This document shows, in pieces, positions 1 through 10,266 of a stretch of DNA of 64,000 nucleotides. Every line of letters begins with the position of its first letter. The first letter of the stretch is position 1. The stretch spans positions 64,158,789-64,222,788 of the forward strand of contig OY282558.1 of the NCBI GenBank assembly GCA_958295665.1, in the 5' to 3' direction. A program made the position numbers and the translations under genes. This DNA is from Tipula vernalis. Taxonomy: Eukaryota; Arthropoda; Insecta; Diptera; Tipulidae. The notes beneath the pieces are model-generated. The model searched no databases. It worked only from the letters and a program-made list of their open reading frames with translations, and had not been told where the DNA came from.

Positions 1-142
1 CTGTATATATAGAATGTAAATTGTGATATAATCAGTCCAGTCGCCGCAGCCTGATGAGAAGATTGATTTTTTCATAATCATAATAAGCTCATCAGTTCGA
101 AACTGGATTGAATTCTCTTACAATCTTGGGAACATATTAAAA
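1..142 (-). repeat. Inverted copy of dispersed repeat, cut by window edge
   Basis: Read on the minus strand, this stretch matches about 9488-9630 with few mismatches, including a shared GAACATATTAAAA end and the run TTGTAAGAGAATTCA. At 9488-9690 the same repeat sits in the 5' leader of the mariner and has a second inverted TTGTAAGAGAATTC arm, so it is MITE-like there. It is either a second copy of that MITE or a fragment of another mariner leader. The window edge hides the rest. Confidence 0.6.
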
Positions 143-1138
143 TCAAATAATAAATCATTTAAATTTGAATTTAAGTTGAAAAATGCGTCCAATTTAATTT
201 ACAAAAGTTGTCCAATTAGTTTTGCAAAACGTGACGAATCCTGTGTAACGAAAAAATTGAAAAATGTTTAAGCTAAAAAATAAACGTGAAAATGTTTTAT
301 GCATTAGAAAGCACGTTTTTCCCCCGCACAGAAATTGCTTTGAATTATTTTCCATTAGGGAACCTTCTTATATAACATACTGACAAATATTTCACAAAAA
401 AATGTAAAACTAAAATTTAATAGCGCACAAATCTCTAAATTAAGAATAGAATCTTAAAAATATTTTCACGAATGTGTGTGACTTATTTATAAAACTTGTA
501 TCTCCTAATCGAGTTGTATAAGTAAGTAAGTAGATTTGCATCCATATGTTGCGATTTTATTTTTTTGTAAGACAACTCGAACACAGGCCCCACATTGGCA
601 TGTGGTAATTTTACAATTATCTACTCTACAAATACACTATCAAAATGTTACAGTTTGAACAAGATAATGTAGAAATCTGTTTTTGTTTTCTATAATACTT
701 AATATATTGGCTGTGAGAAAATCCATGTATTGTCTTTATTTGTAAACAAAGAAAATTTTCATTCAATGTTGATAACAACACAAGTTTGTTGTATTTTAGA
801 TGCCGGAGGAAGATTAATGAATCTTCTACACTTTCTTTCTTTTGAAATGTTTTTTTTTATTAATAATTAACTCTATGTATGTGCGCAGAGTCATTATATC
901 GTACAGAGCTGGAATTTTTAATTAAAATAAAATTACTCTTTGACCCTGTTTTAGAGTGCAGAGACAAAAAGCTAATTAATTTGGGAAAATTATATTCTCT
1001 TAAGTAAATATGAAATTATAGGGAAACACTTTCTTTCTCACTCGCAGCCACATAACAAAAAAACAAAAAATTGAAAGCGCATTTCTTGCCGTCTTATCTT
1101 AATACTACAAATTACTTAAGGAATTGTTAATTTTATTA
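143..1138. other. AT-rich, no gene seen
   Basis: No reading frame with recognisable coding character, no tRNA and no clear repeat. Short homopolymer runs only. Confidence 0.5.
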
Positions 1139-1360
1139 TTACCTTCTTTCGAGAAACGTTAAGGCCAAAATTAATGCAAGTACAATGGGAATTATGCTCA
1201 CAAACAATAAAACAATTGTTTCATTTTGTTTTGCCCATGTACAGTGTGTTTCGTTAATTATTGTCAAAATATCACTTAAACACATTCTTATATTGTGATT
1301 GTTTACAGGAAGTAACACTTCGCGATCACAATAATTTGTCATTTCATCAGCATTCGACAT
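1139..1360 (-). CDS. Possible small single-pass membrane protein
   Basis: This 73-codon frame starts at the ATG complementary to 1358-1360 (context AGAATGT); an upstream in-frame extension is possible. The protein has an acidic N-terminus with several Cys, two N-glycosylation sequons (NETH and NETI at about residues 40-49), a strongly hydrophobic stretch at about residues 49-68 (IVLLFVSIIPIVLALILAL), and a short FLERR tail. That layout suits a type I or tail-anchored small membrane protein. I do not recognise the family. No intron, promoter or transposon link was found. It could be a chance frame in AT-rich DNA, although the sequon-membrane-basic tail order is unusual for noise. Confidence 0.35.
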   Translation of the reverse strand: MSNADEMTNYCDREVLLPVNNHNIRMCLSDILTIINETHCTWAKQNETIVLLFVSIIPIVLALILALTFLERR

Positions 1361-1929
1361 TCTGGTTTTGTTTAAATATTTTATCTGATAAAAATTTATG
1401 TGGCTACGGATTATCAGTGCTGAGGTTTTTGAATATAATGTAAATATGTACAAGTGTGTGTACACGACCTTGCTTAGTTTTAATCATGTTGAGATGTAAT
1501 AAATCTCTCTTTGGTAAGTTTAACAAAGTTTTTTACAATTTACGTGTTTCTTTGGATGAAATTCACGTGTTTTTTTAGCCAACTAAAAATTATTCAGTGT
1601 ATAAAGAGTTATTGGGTGGTGTTATTTAGATATCAATATATTTGTTAGAGATGCGTATCAAATTTCAAGGTTTCCGCATTACACAATTAATGTTGTGTTT
1701 AATATTATCAAAGCATATGAAACTGAATTACTGATATATTTATTCGAGCTTAGCAAATTTTAGTATATTGGTTTCACACATTTTTTCACTGAATTTCGAA
1801 ATTATCTAAATCCTCCATAAATGGAAATGGTACTACCTGTCTAATTCTATTTTGAATTTTCAAACAAAGAATACATACCTAATTTTTAATTGTAATTTTT
1901 TGTATTTTGGTTGACCTTTTGCTTTTAAA
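1361..1929. other. AT-rich, no gene seen
   Basis: Nothing supportable on either strand up to the TA that borders the long-TIR element at 1930-1931. Confidence 0.5.
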
Positions 1930-1931
1930 TA

Positions 1932-2371
1932 CAGGATGTCCCACTGCTACGAGTCCAAACGAGTAGGGTGTGTAGCTGGATCAATATCATGAAAAAAAAA
2001 GTCCACTACGCATATGCCCGGAAATGAACCGTTACCCACTTCAATTGCATTTCAAAATTTTTAGCATGGTACACTGCCTTGAATGATGCAGATGCCAATA
2101 ACTCTTCTAAAAATTAAGATAACTCAATTGTTTTTCAATAATTTTAAAGGCACAGAGTGCTTCTTTCTTGTCTGGAAGTAGGATTATCATGTATGGTATT
2201 TTCCATAAAGAAAACATTGGTCGAATTAAAAAAATTGTGCGAGAAATAACAAAAAAATTCATTAAACTCATTTTTTCTCGAAAAACTCACTTAATAATTT
2301 TTGTTTTTTATTTCAAATTTAAATTTAATAGACTATTTAATACAAAATTGCCTCTTCGTTTTTTATCTAAT
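1932..2371 (+). repeat. Left TIR of the long-TIR element (first part)
   Basis: Matches the reverse complement of 8560-8996 almost base for base. The remaining 45 bp of the arm lie at 7396-7440, beyond the gypsy insertion. An 83-codon open frame inside the arm (2168-2419) is mirrored in the other arm and is not a gene. Confidence 0.85.
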
Positions 2372-2668
2372 TGTAGTAAACTGATTTTATTTTGTTTAAT
2401 ACTTTTATTTTTTTGTTAATTATATTGCCATCTGTTGGTCAACTCAGATAAAAGTTGAAATATAGAGTGTTAACCGATGTATGGTATTGCATGAACCAAA
2501 AAAAAAACGAGAGAACTGTAAAAAAAGATTAGATTTTAGAATTTCACCGAAGAGAACGGTCGAAAACATATTTTGTATTTCTTTGTGTAATAAAAAATAA
2601 AACAGAATTCAAGTGTTTCGTATATTTATTTAAAAGTGTAAAAGAACGTAGTATCGGCAAATACTACA
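2372..2668 (+). repeat. 5' LTR of the degenerate gypsy
   Basis: 297 bp, TGTAGTA...TACTACA. It carries 50-odd bp (within about 2422-2473) missing from the 3' LTR and a poly(A)-signal-like AATAAA near the 3' side. Just after it comes TATCAGAAGTGG, the probable primer-binding region; I cannot name the tRNA. Confidence 0.85.
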
Positions 2669-2707
2669 TATCAGAAGTGGAATTACCATAAACTATAAAT
2701 TATAAAG

Positions 2708-4624
2708 ATGAGTAAACGTGAGTTAGATGCGTTGGCATTAAATGGGGGTACTGAACACATGTGCTCGTCAAATAGTAAACCCGATCAGAATGATATTCCG
2801 TTAGCTGATCACACTGGAAGATGGCGTTCGAATGCAAGTAATTATTTGTTGCATCGACACCAGTAGTCATGTGGTAATTTGGAGACTAGCGGCCGATCAC
2901 GTCAAATTGAGGTTATGTCGAACCACATGGGGTTACAGCAGAATTACCCCACAGCATGTAACATGCCATCACAGTCGCGGTGCAATAGCCCCGAACATGT
3001 ATTTGATCCAAATCAGCGTGAAATGGAGCTGAATAGGAGAGAGCGAGAACTCATCGAGAGGGAAAGATTATTAATCTCTAAATTAACTAAAAAACCAACC
3101 GGTCCATTTTTACATCCGAGTGAAGTCAATAATTTGTTACCAGAACATAATCCGGATAATCGAAACGCAGGAACTACTGACGAATGGATAAATTTAGTAA
3201 CCAGATTTAAACAAATGTATAACTGGGATGACCAGGAAGCAATGCATTATGCATCAACACGGCTACGAGGTCCAGCAAACATTTGGTATAATGGATTTAT
3301 ACTATAAAATGATTATGCTAATTATAAGTCATTCATGAGTGAATTACGGGAAAATTTTAACTCAATTTATAACGAAAATGATGTGTTCCGTCGTCTAAAA
3401 AATCGAAAAAAACAAAATAATGAAACATTTACCAGTTTTGTTTTTGATATCATATCAATTGGGAAACAAGCGAAATTCTCAGAATCGGCGTTAATTGAGG
3501 TTATCATTGCAAATATCGGAGATCCAGCCATGTCAGAGAAGTTAGTACTGACACCATTCTCCAGTGTAAACGAGCTGTTGCGAATATTGCAGCGGTACGA
3601 GGGAATGCCGAAGGTTATGAAACATACTACACTTCCCAAACCGGTCCGAGCGAGCGACGATAAACCGGTTCAAGGCAACAATAACATTGCCCTACCGAAA
3701 ATTAGATGTTACAACTGTAACATTGTTGGACATCGAGCATCAGATTGTCCTTAGCCACCAAGGAAAAAATGTAAGATTTGCGACAAAGCGGGTCACGATG
3801 AATCTAAATATTTTCGGAAGCCAAGTTCAACAGACACGTTGGGACTAATCAAAGAGTTGACGCAGGAGATAACCATTCATCATAAAGATCGGGATATTAA
3901 AGTAAGTGCAACCGTAGACACCGGATCACCAATCAACATTCTTAAGATAAGTAAATTACCTAGTAAAATAGATTTATTACCACCTGATGGTAGACTTTTT
4001 AATGGGATCAATGATTCCAGATTGAGTGTTTTAGGAATTTGTTATTTAAAATGTAGTTTAACCAATAATTCCGGGTTGTATAATATTAAATTTTATGTGG
4101 TACCAGAAGTGACAATGGCATCGGATTGTATATTGGGTCGGGAGTTTTTAAATCCAGTGGCTCTTGTGTTGAGTAGTGTCGAACGTGATGTGAGTGAGGT
4201 TTCTAGTGCGTCGCCATCTAGTGACTTCGCCAATAAGGAAGTTCTAATCAACCCAAATCAGAGTGAGTCTCAAAAACCGATTACAAAATTGTTTATTGCC
4301 CCTGTTTCTGTCGATTTTAGTTCAGTTTTACCGTCATTTCAGGAGTATAGTTCTAATGAAGTTAATGTTGTTAAAGCTAGGAAGGTACTACTAGATGCTG
4401 ATGTAGATTCGGATATCCGTGGTTTGAATATAGTTAGTATGTTCAACGAAATTTTAGGTCATGATTTTGTGATAGATAGAGACGAAAAGTCAACAGTCGA
4501 GATCAATTATTATAACGAAGTAACTCCTGATTTTCAGTTGGGAAAAAGGGTAGATGAGCTCTTGAGTAAATATGAAACTTTACCGAAACGGAATGCGCCG
4601 GAAGTGTATGTAAGTTGCATTTAA
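2708..4624 (+). pseudogene. gag-protease of the degenerate gypsy, three in-frame stops
   Basis: One continuous frame from the ATG at 2708 is broken by TAG at 2864, TAA at 3305 and TAG at 3752. An acidic/basic helical stretch rich in Arg and Glu (about 3020-3090) precedes the capsid-like region. Near 3709-3753 is a CCHC knuckle (CYNCNIVGHRASDC), followed after the third stop by a second, damaged one in which the last Cys is Tyr (CKICDKAGHDESKY). The aspartic protease motif DTGSPINIL lies at about 3918. The frame is lost near 4615 by a small indel, just before RT. Confidence 0.8.
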
Positions 4625-5885
4625 ATCTGTCAACTAATAAAGTTATTTATGATCCGCCTCGAAGATTATCCATTAAGGATCGAGAAATAGTTCGAAATAT
4701 CGTAGGTGATTTGTTGTTAAAAGGTGTAATAAGGCATAGCAATAGTGATTTCGCTAGTCCAGTGGTATTGGTGACGAAGAGAAATGGTACGCACAGATTG
4801 TGTGTGGATTACAGGAATCTAAATAAAATTACCATTAAGGATAGGTTTCCGTTACCTTTAATAGAAGACTGCCTTGATCGTCTTAGGGATAAAAAGGTAT
4901 TTACATTGATAGATTTAAAAAATGGATTTCATCACATACCAGTTGATGACGATTCGATACGGTACACAGCATTTGTCACTCCAGACGGACATTTTGAGTA
5001 GGTGCGAATGCCTTTTGGTCTAGCTAACGCCCCAGCGGTTTTTCAGCGATTTATTTCGAAGGTTTTTCAGGAATTAATTGACTTGGGAGATGTTACTGTA
5101 TATATCGATGATATATTGATCGCGAGGAGGAGGTTGTGGACAAGGTCCTAAAGTAAATTCACCTTAACTGCATGGAAATACAGATGGAGAAATGTGAGTT
5201 TTTCCGTTTTAGTATAGACTATTTAGGCTATGAAGTAGATGGTGAGGAAATTAAACCCAGTATTAGGCATATAGATGCTGTTGATAGTTACCCATTACCA
5301 AAAAATGCAATTGAGCTACACCGTTTTCTGGGTTTAACCAGTTATTTCAGAAAGTTTGTATTGAATTATGCCATTATAGCTCAACCGTTGTTCGCTTTAA
5401 TTAGGAAAAATGCTAAATTTGAGATAGGTAGAAAAGAATTGGAAGCATTTGAGAGTTTAAAATCTCAACTCGTCAATAAGCCAGTTTTGAAAATATTTGA
5501 TCCTGGTCTCATTAGTGAACTTCTGACGCGAGTCAGATGGGTTTCGGAGAAGTATTGCTGCAGAAGCAGAAAGATGGTCGATTGCATCCGGTATTCTATT
5601 TTAGTAAGCGTGCAACCGAAGCTGAGTCCAGATATCATTCCTTTGAGCTCGAGACGTTGGCCATTGTTTACGCACTCAGGTGGTTTCATATATATCTTCA
5701 CGGGACGCACTTTAAGATAGTTACGGACTGCAACTCCCTGAAACAAAACCTGGAGAAAAAAGACTCCAACAACAGAGTACTTAGGTGGTCCTTGTTCTTA
5801 AAGCAGTTTGATTACGAAATTGTTCACCGGCCTGGGAAAGGTATGCGACATGTGGATGCACTCAGTCGTACTCCTGGGGTGTTGT
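4615..5885 (+). pseudogene. RT and RNase H of the degenerate gypsy
   Basis: RT motifs are clear: RLCVDYRNLNKIT at about 4795, LIDLKNGFHHIPV, a TAG stop at 4999 just before [11 protein letters not shown], and the active site YIDDILI at about 5101. A frameshift follows at about 5130, then LGYEVDGEEIKPS and the thumb motif RFLGLTSYFRKF. A second frameshift near 5520 leads into RNase H, with FSKRATEAESRYHSFELETL and IVTDCNSL, ending at the DALSRTP motif. All domains are present; none is in an intact frame. Confidence 0.8.
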
Positions 5886-7091
5886 GGGTTGATGAGTGTG
5901 CATTCTCATTGGCACTCGGTGCTCTTCAGCAAAAGGATGAAAATATCCAAGAAATCAAGGGGAAGATAAAACCGATTGTGATAGCGATTTTTACACGGTC
6001 CGAAATAGTTTGTTATACAGGAAAAATAAGGATAAACTTATGTTTTATGTCCCCGAATGTTTGGAACATAGCATCATTCAAAAGATGCATGAAAATGGTC
6101 ATGTGGGAATCAGTAAAACCATAGATTTAATCCAAAGATCCTATTGGTTTCCAAAAATGCAGGATAAGGTGAATGAATATATTGGGCGATGTTTAAAGTG
6201 CATAATGTTTCAGCCAAAGGATGGGAAAAGGGAAGGATTGCTAAATTTGATGGATAAGTTTGATCGTCCATTTCACACAATACACATTGACCATGTAGGT
6301 CCATTCGAACAGACAGCTCGAAAATACAGGTATATTTTGGTAGTAATTGATGCGTTTACGAAATTTTGCAAGTTTTTCCCGGCCAAGTCAGCAAACACGG
6401 CGGAGGTTATAAATAGTTTAAAGAATTATTTCCGATATTACAGTGTACCAGTTCGCATTATTAGTGATAGGGGTACATGTTTTACATCCTCTCACTTTAA
6501 AAAATTTTGGACAGATTGAACATTATTCAGGTGCTGAATGCAACCGCTTCTCCTCAATCGAATGGACAGGTGGAACGTGTGAACAGAAGCTTAGTTCCGA
6601 TGTTAGCTAAGCTGTCTGAGGACCCAAAAAAATGGGATAAGCATTTGCCCGATGCAGAATATGCATTTAATAACACAGTAAACCGTTCCATGAAAGAAAC
6701 CCCTTCAATGGTTTTATTTGGTGTTAACCAAAATCACGAAAATGATAATGTCGTAGAATTGTTAGGATCTGCTGGTAGGGATTTAAATAACGTACGGGAC
6801 CGAGTTGTGAAAGAGGTGCAGAAGCCTCAGTTGAAGAATAAGGACAGTTTCGATGCTAGGCGAAAAGATTCTTATAATTATAAAATAAATGATTTAGTTG
6901 TTATTCGGAATCATGTTTCAGAGGCAGGAATAAATCACAAGTTGTTACCGAAATTTAAAGGCCGCTATATTGTTTCGAGGATTTTGCCAGGTGATAGGTA
7001 CGAGGTGTGCGATGTGCCGGGTCAGCAGGTATCAGGCAGACCATTTAAAAGTGTGTTTGCTCCTGTTTTGATGAAACCATTTAAAATTTAA
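5885..7091 (+). pseudogene. Integrase of the degenerate gypsy
   Basis: The zinc-binding HHCC region (HENGHVGISKT...CLKC) is at about 6085-6200, the catalytic Asp in IDHVGPFEQ at about 6287, and the second Asp in ISDRGTCF at about 6460. After a frameshift at about 6510 the Glu region SNGQVERVNRSL follows. The C-terminus keeps a GPY/F-like stretch (KFKGRYIVSRILPGDRYEV). The stop at 7089-7091 is 64 bp before the 3' LTR, leaving no room for another gene. Confidence 0.8.
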
Positions 7092-7155
7092 TAATCGTAA
7101 ATTTGTTGAAAGAAACCCAGTCATCGAGACGATGGTATTGTCAGAATTGGCCGAA

Positions 7156-7395
7156 TGTAGTAAACTGATTTTAATTTGTTTAATACTTTTATTTTTTTGT
7201 TAACCGATGTATGGTATTGCATGAACCAAAAAAAACGAGTGAACTGTGAAAAAAATTAGATTTTAGAATTTCACCGAAGAGAACGATCGAAAACATATTT
7301 TGTATTTCTTTGTGTAATAAAAAAATAAAACAGAATTCAAGTGTTTCGTATATTTATTTAAAAGTGTAAAAAACGTAGTATCGGCAAATACTACA
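7156..7395 (+). repeat. 3' LTR of the degenerate gypsy, internally deleted
   Basis: 240 bp, TGTAGTA...TACTACA. Relative to the 5' LTR it lacks about 52 bp between two GTTAA copies, plus small substitutions and poly(A) length changes. Divergence between the LTRs fits the decayed coding frames. Confidence 0.85.
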
Positions 7396-7519
7396 TAATC
7401 ATGTCTAGTTTTTGAGATATTAACATTTCAGTGTAGTACTTGTTAGTAAACGTATAGCTAAAATCGTTGTTAATCTTTTGAAAATAATTTTTTGCGCGTT
7501 TGTAATCAGAAATAATAAA

Positions 7520-8481
7520 ATGCCACGCTACACATTCGAAGAACTCGCCGACATCCATTTTATTTATAGTTTATGTAACGGAAATGGACGAGCTGCAGAA
7601 CGTGAAAATCGTTATCCAGAGGTAGGCCGGTGCCAGATCATAGAATATTTGAAATCACATACGATTACGAGAACGAGGAACATTGGTCCCCTATGAATAC
7701 GAAAATGTTAGCTGAATTCAATATGAAGTCAATACCGATGAACAAATTTTGAATTCAGTAAAAAGAGATCCCACCATTAGCACGAGACGTCTTTCGATAC
7801 AACTTGGTATTAGCAAAAATAAAGTCTGGAGAGTAAGTACTTCGAAGAAACCATTTACACCCATTCCACTACACTCCAGTGCAAGAATTATTACCAGTCG
7901 ATTTACCAAACAGAACAAATTTTTGCCGTTTATTGTTAAACAACGAGGAACATAATCCTTCATATTTGTCATCCATTTTATGGACAGACGAATCGATATA
8001 TACGAGGGATGGAATAACAAATTTCCACAATCTTCATGAGTGGCAACCAGAAAACCCACACGTTAAGCGAGAATCATTATTTCAAAGACTTTTAGTGTTA
8101 ATGTATGGTGTGGTATAATTGGAAATAATTTTATTGGGCCAATTTTACTACCTGAAAGATTGAACTCACCAAACTATCTTGAAAATTTGAATGAAACAGT
8201 TCCCACTGTGTTAGATTCAATTCCACTCATGATGAGAAATACTTTATTGTATCAACAAGATGGAGCTCCTGCACACCATGGAAGACAAGTTCGAAATTGG
8301 TTTGATATAAATTCGGCGGCGGACCTATAGCTTGGCCGGCTAGAGAGAAGTCTACAAAACAAACGTTGCCGGCAACAAAATAAAAGAAAATTTAGTAAAT
8401 TTCAACGTGGCTGCTGCCATTAAAAGACGACTGCAACTATGCTTGTTACGAAATGGAAATCATTTTGAAAATTGTTTGTGA
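7520..8481 (+). pseudogene. Decayed Tc1/mariner-superfamily transposase (MPRYTFEELADIHF type)
   Basis: The ATG at 7520 opens MPRYTFEELADIHFIYSL, the N-terminal helix-turn-helix type found in a common insect IS630/Tc1-like family (often named DUF4817). After frameshifts come a TSTRRLSIQLGISKNKVWRV segment (shift breaks it in places), then ILWTDESIYTRDGI (first catalytic Asp) and YQQDGAPAHHGRQVR (second). The sequence then reads RGGPIAWPAR and jumps about 25 residues, losing the SPDLNP-like third acidic site, before the family tail RRLQLCLLRNGNHFENCL. Multiple shifts and this deletion make it inactive. It belongs to the 1932-8996 element. Confidence 0.75.
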
Positions 8482-8516
8482 AGTTGAAAACTTGCAAATT
8501 CGTACAATAAATTATT

Positions 8517-8996
8517 AAGTACTACATTGAAATGTTAATATCTCAAAAACTATACATGATTAGATAAAAACAGAAGAGGCACTTTTGTATTAAATAGTCT
8601 ATTAAATTTAAATTTGAAATAAAAAACAAAAATTATTAAGTGAGTTTTTCGAGAAAAAATGAGTTTAATGAATTTTTTTGTTATTTCTCGCACAATTTTT
8701 TTAATTCGACCAATGTTTTCTTTATGGAAGATACCATGCATGATATTCCTACTTCCAGACAAGAAAGAAGCACTATGTGCCTTTAAAATTGTAGAAAAAC
8801 AATTGAGTTATCTTAATTTTTAGAAGAGTTACTGGCATCTACATCATTCAAGGCAGTGTACCATGCTAAAAATTTTGAAATGCAATTGAAGTGGGTAACG
8901 GTTCATTTCCGGGCATATGCGTAGTGGACTTTTTTTCATGATATTGATCCAGCTACACGCCCTACTCGTTTGGACTCGTAGCAGTGGGACACCCTG
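8517..8996 (-). repeat. Right TIR of the long-TIR element
   Basis: Intact arm of about 480 bp. It shows the target sequence before the gypsy insertion (TTATCTAATCATG on the complementary strand), which fixes the TAAT duplication. Confidence 0.85.
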
Positions 8997-8998
8997 TA

Positions 8999-9433
8999 TA
9001 GGCGCTTATTATGAGTTCCGCTGGAGTGTAAATTGTTTCTTCAACGTAATTTTCATACGCTGAAATTTATCCTAAAAGCCAGAAAATGATAATTTTCGAA
9101 ATAAAACTATTTTATTATTACATCGGAATTCCACTGAAGTTTAAAATAATATCTCGGGTTGAATTTTAATATCTATTGGAGTGGAGTGGATATTAGAACT
9201 CATGATAATCCCAATAATCTACAAATCAGAATCATTGTGTTTTATAAACTATTGAAATTATTTAGCAATAAAACTTCCTTAAGTAGATTTATAGAAATAC
9301 GAATGAAAATTGGGTTCAAAGTAACAAGCAAGAAGAATTTTCTTTTACCTAGATTAGTTAACATTAAGGTCAAAATCAGCTTTTCCCAGATGGTTCGTTG
9401 TTATGCTATTTCCATAAAAAGTTAGCTCAAAAC
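8999..9433. other. Spacer between two transposon nests, no gene seen
   Basis: AT-rich. An 88-codon open frame at 9159-9425 has no recognisable motif and no coding bias. Confidence 0.5.
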
Positions 9434-9487
9434 TATTGGGTGTACAAATAAATTTCCGACCTTTTTAGATAGGTGTCGTTAGTATGG

Positions 9488-9690
9488 TTTTAATATGTTC
9501 CGAAGATTGTAAGAGAATTCAATCCTGTTTCGAACTGATGAGCTTATGATTATGAAAAAATCAATCTTCTCATCAGGCCGCAGCGACTGGACTGAATATA
9601 CCACAATTTATATTCTATATATACAGAACGTGCTGTGCGTTGAGTACTAGCGAATCATACTAATACAGATGAATTCTCTTACAATTTTTC
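9488..9690 (+). repeat. MITE-like repeat in the mariner leader
   Basis: Inverted arms TTGTAAGAGAATTCA (about 9507) and TGAATTCTCTTACAA (about 9668) bracket about 150 bp. Most of it recurs inverted at 1-142. It explains why about 500 bp, rather than the usual 150-200 bp, separates the mariner TIR from its ATG. Exact borders are not fixed. Confidence 0.5.
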
Positions 9691-9941
9691 TTCTTCACAA
9701 TATTCACACAGCTCTATTTCTGTGTACGCTAATTTTTACTTTATCAATTTTTTGTTGAATGTTAATTAATTCATGTAATTTGTAATATGCTGACCATTTT
9801 AAGTGTTTCAATTAACACAAACGGTAATTCAACGAAACCGACTAATAGACAGAATTCTTTTTATTTAATTAACGGCTTGAATAATTACTAGTGATATTTG
9901 TTCAAATCGTAAACAACAATTATTTTCATGTAAGATTGAAA

Positions 9942-10257
9942 ATGTCGAATTTTGTGCCAAAAAAAACAACATTTGCGGGAAGTTTTACTTCATTATTTTT
10001 TGTTGAAGAAAAGTGCAGCGGAAACAAATCGTTTGCTTGTCGAAGTTTACGGTGAACATGCTCCATCGAAAACAACATGCAAAGAGTGGTTTCAACGATT
10101 CAAAGTTGGTGTTTTGACGTAAGAGACAAAGAACGTGAAGGTAGACCATGAAAATTTGAAGATACAGAATTGGAAGAATTGCTTGATGTGGACCCTTGTC
10201 AGACTGAAAAACAATTGGCAGAAGAGTTGAATATTACCCAACAATTTGTTTCGCAAC
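9942..10257 (+). pseudogene. mariner transposase, N-terminal part
   Basis: Starts MSNFVPKK and, after a -1 shift, runs into the typical mariner helix-turn-helix: KKSAAETNRLLVEVYGEHA and TTCKEWFQRFKVG, then RRPW/KFEDTELEELLD and TEKQLAEELNITQQFVSQ. Family knowledge: this region binds the TIR. Several stops and shifts are visible. The frame is cut at the hAT insertion and continues at 21382 with RIHAMGLVQKLGN. Confidence 0.8.
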
Positions 10258-10266
10258 TAGGGAGTG

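Larger units (their letters stand above)
2372..7395 (+). mobile_element. Degenerate Ty3/gypsy LTR retrotransposon
   Basis: LTRs begin TGTAGTAAAC and end ATACTACA (2372-2668 and 7156-7395). The 4-bp target TAAT is duplicated at 2368-2371 and 7396-7399, inside the left TIR of the older DNA transposon; the intact right arm confirms the uninterrupted target. Gag, protease, RT, RNase H and integrase follow in the standard Ty3/gypsy order, with three in-frame stops in gag-protease and several frameshifts in pol. RT motifs and the short LTRs suggest a mdg3/micropia-like lineage, which is tentative. There is no env. Confidence 0.9.
1932..8996 (+). mobile_element. Long-TIR Tc1/mariner-superfamily element, split by a gypsy
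   Basis: Both ends read CAGGRTGTCCCACTGCTACG inward and are flanked by TA (1930-1931 and 8997-8998), the usual Tc1/mariner target duplication. The left arm runs 1932-2371 and resumes at about 7396-7440 after the inserted gypsy; the right arm is about 8517-8996, giving TIRs near 480 bp. Removing 2372-7395 and one TAAT copy leaves an element of about 2.0 kb with one decayed transposase (7520-8481). Long TIRs plus an N-terminal MPRYTFEELADIHF-type domain match a common insect IS630/Tc1-like family. The copy is dead. Confidence 0.8.

Noticed and set aside
2168..2419. 83-codon frame, and its mirror at 8550-8762
   Set aside because: Both lie in the two arms of one TIR; the likeness is due to the inverted repeat, not to a protein family.
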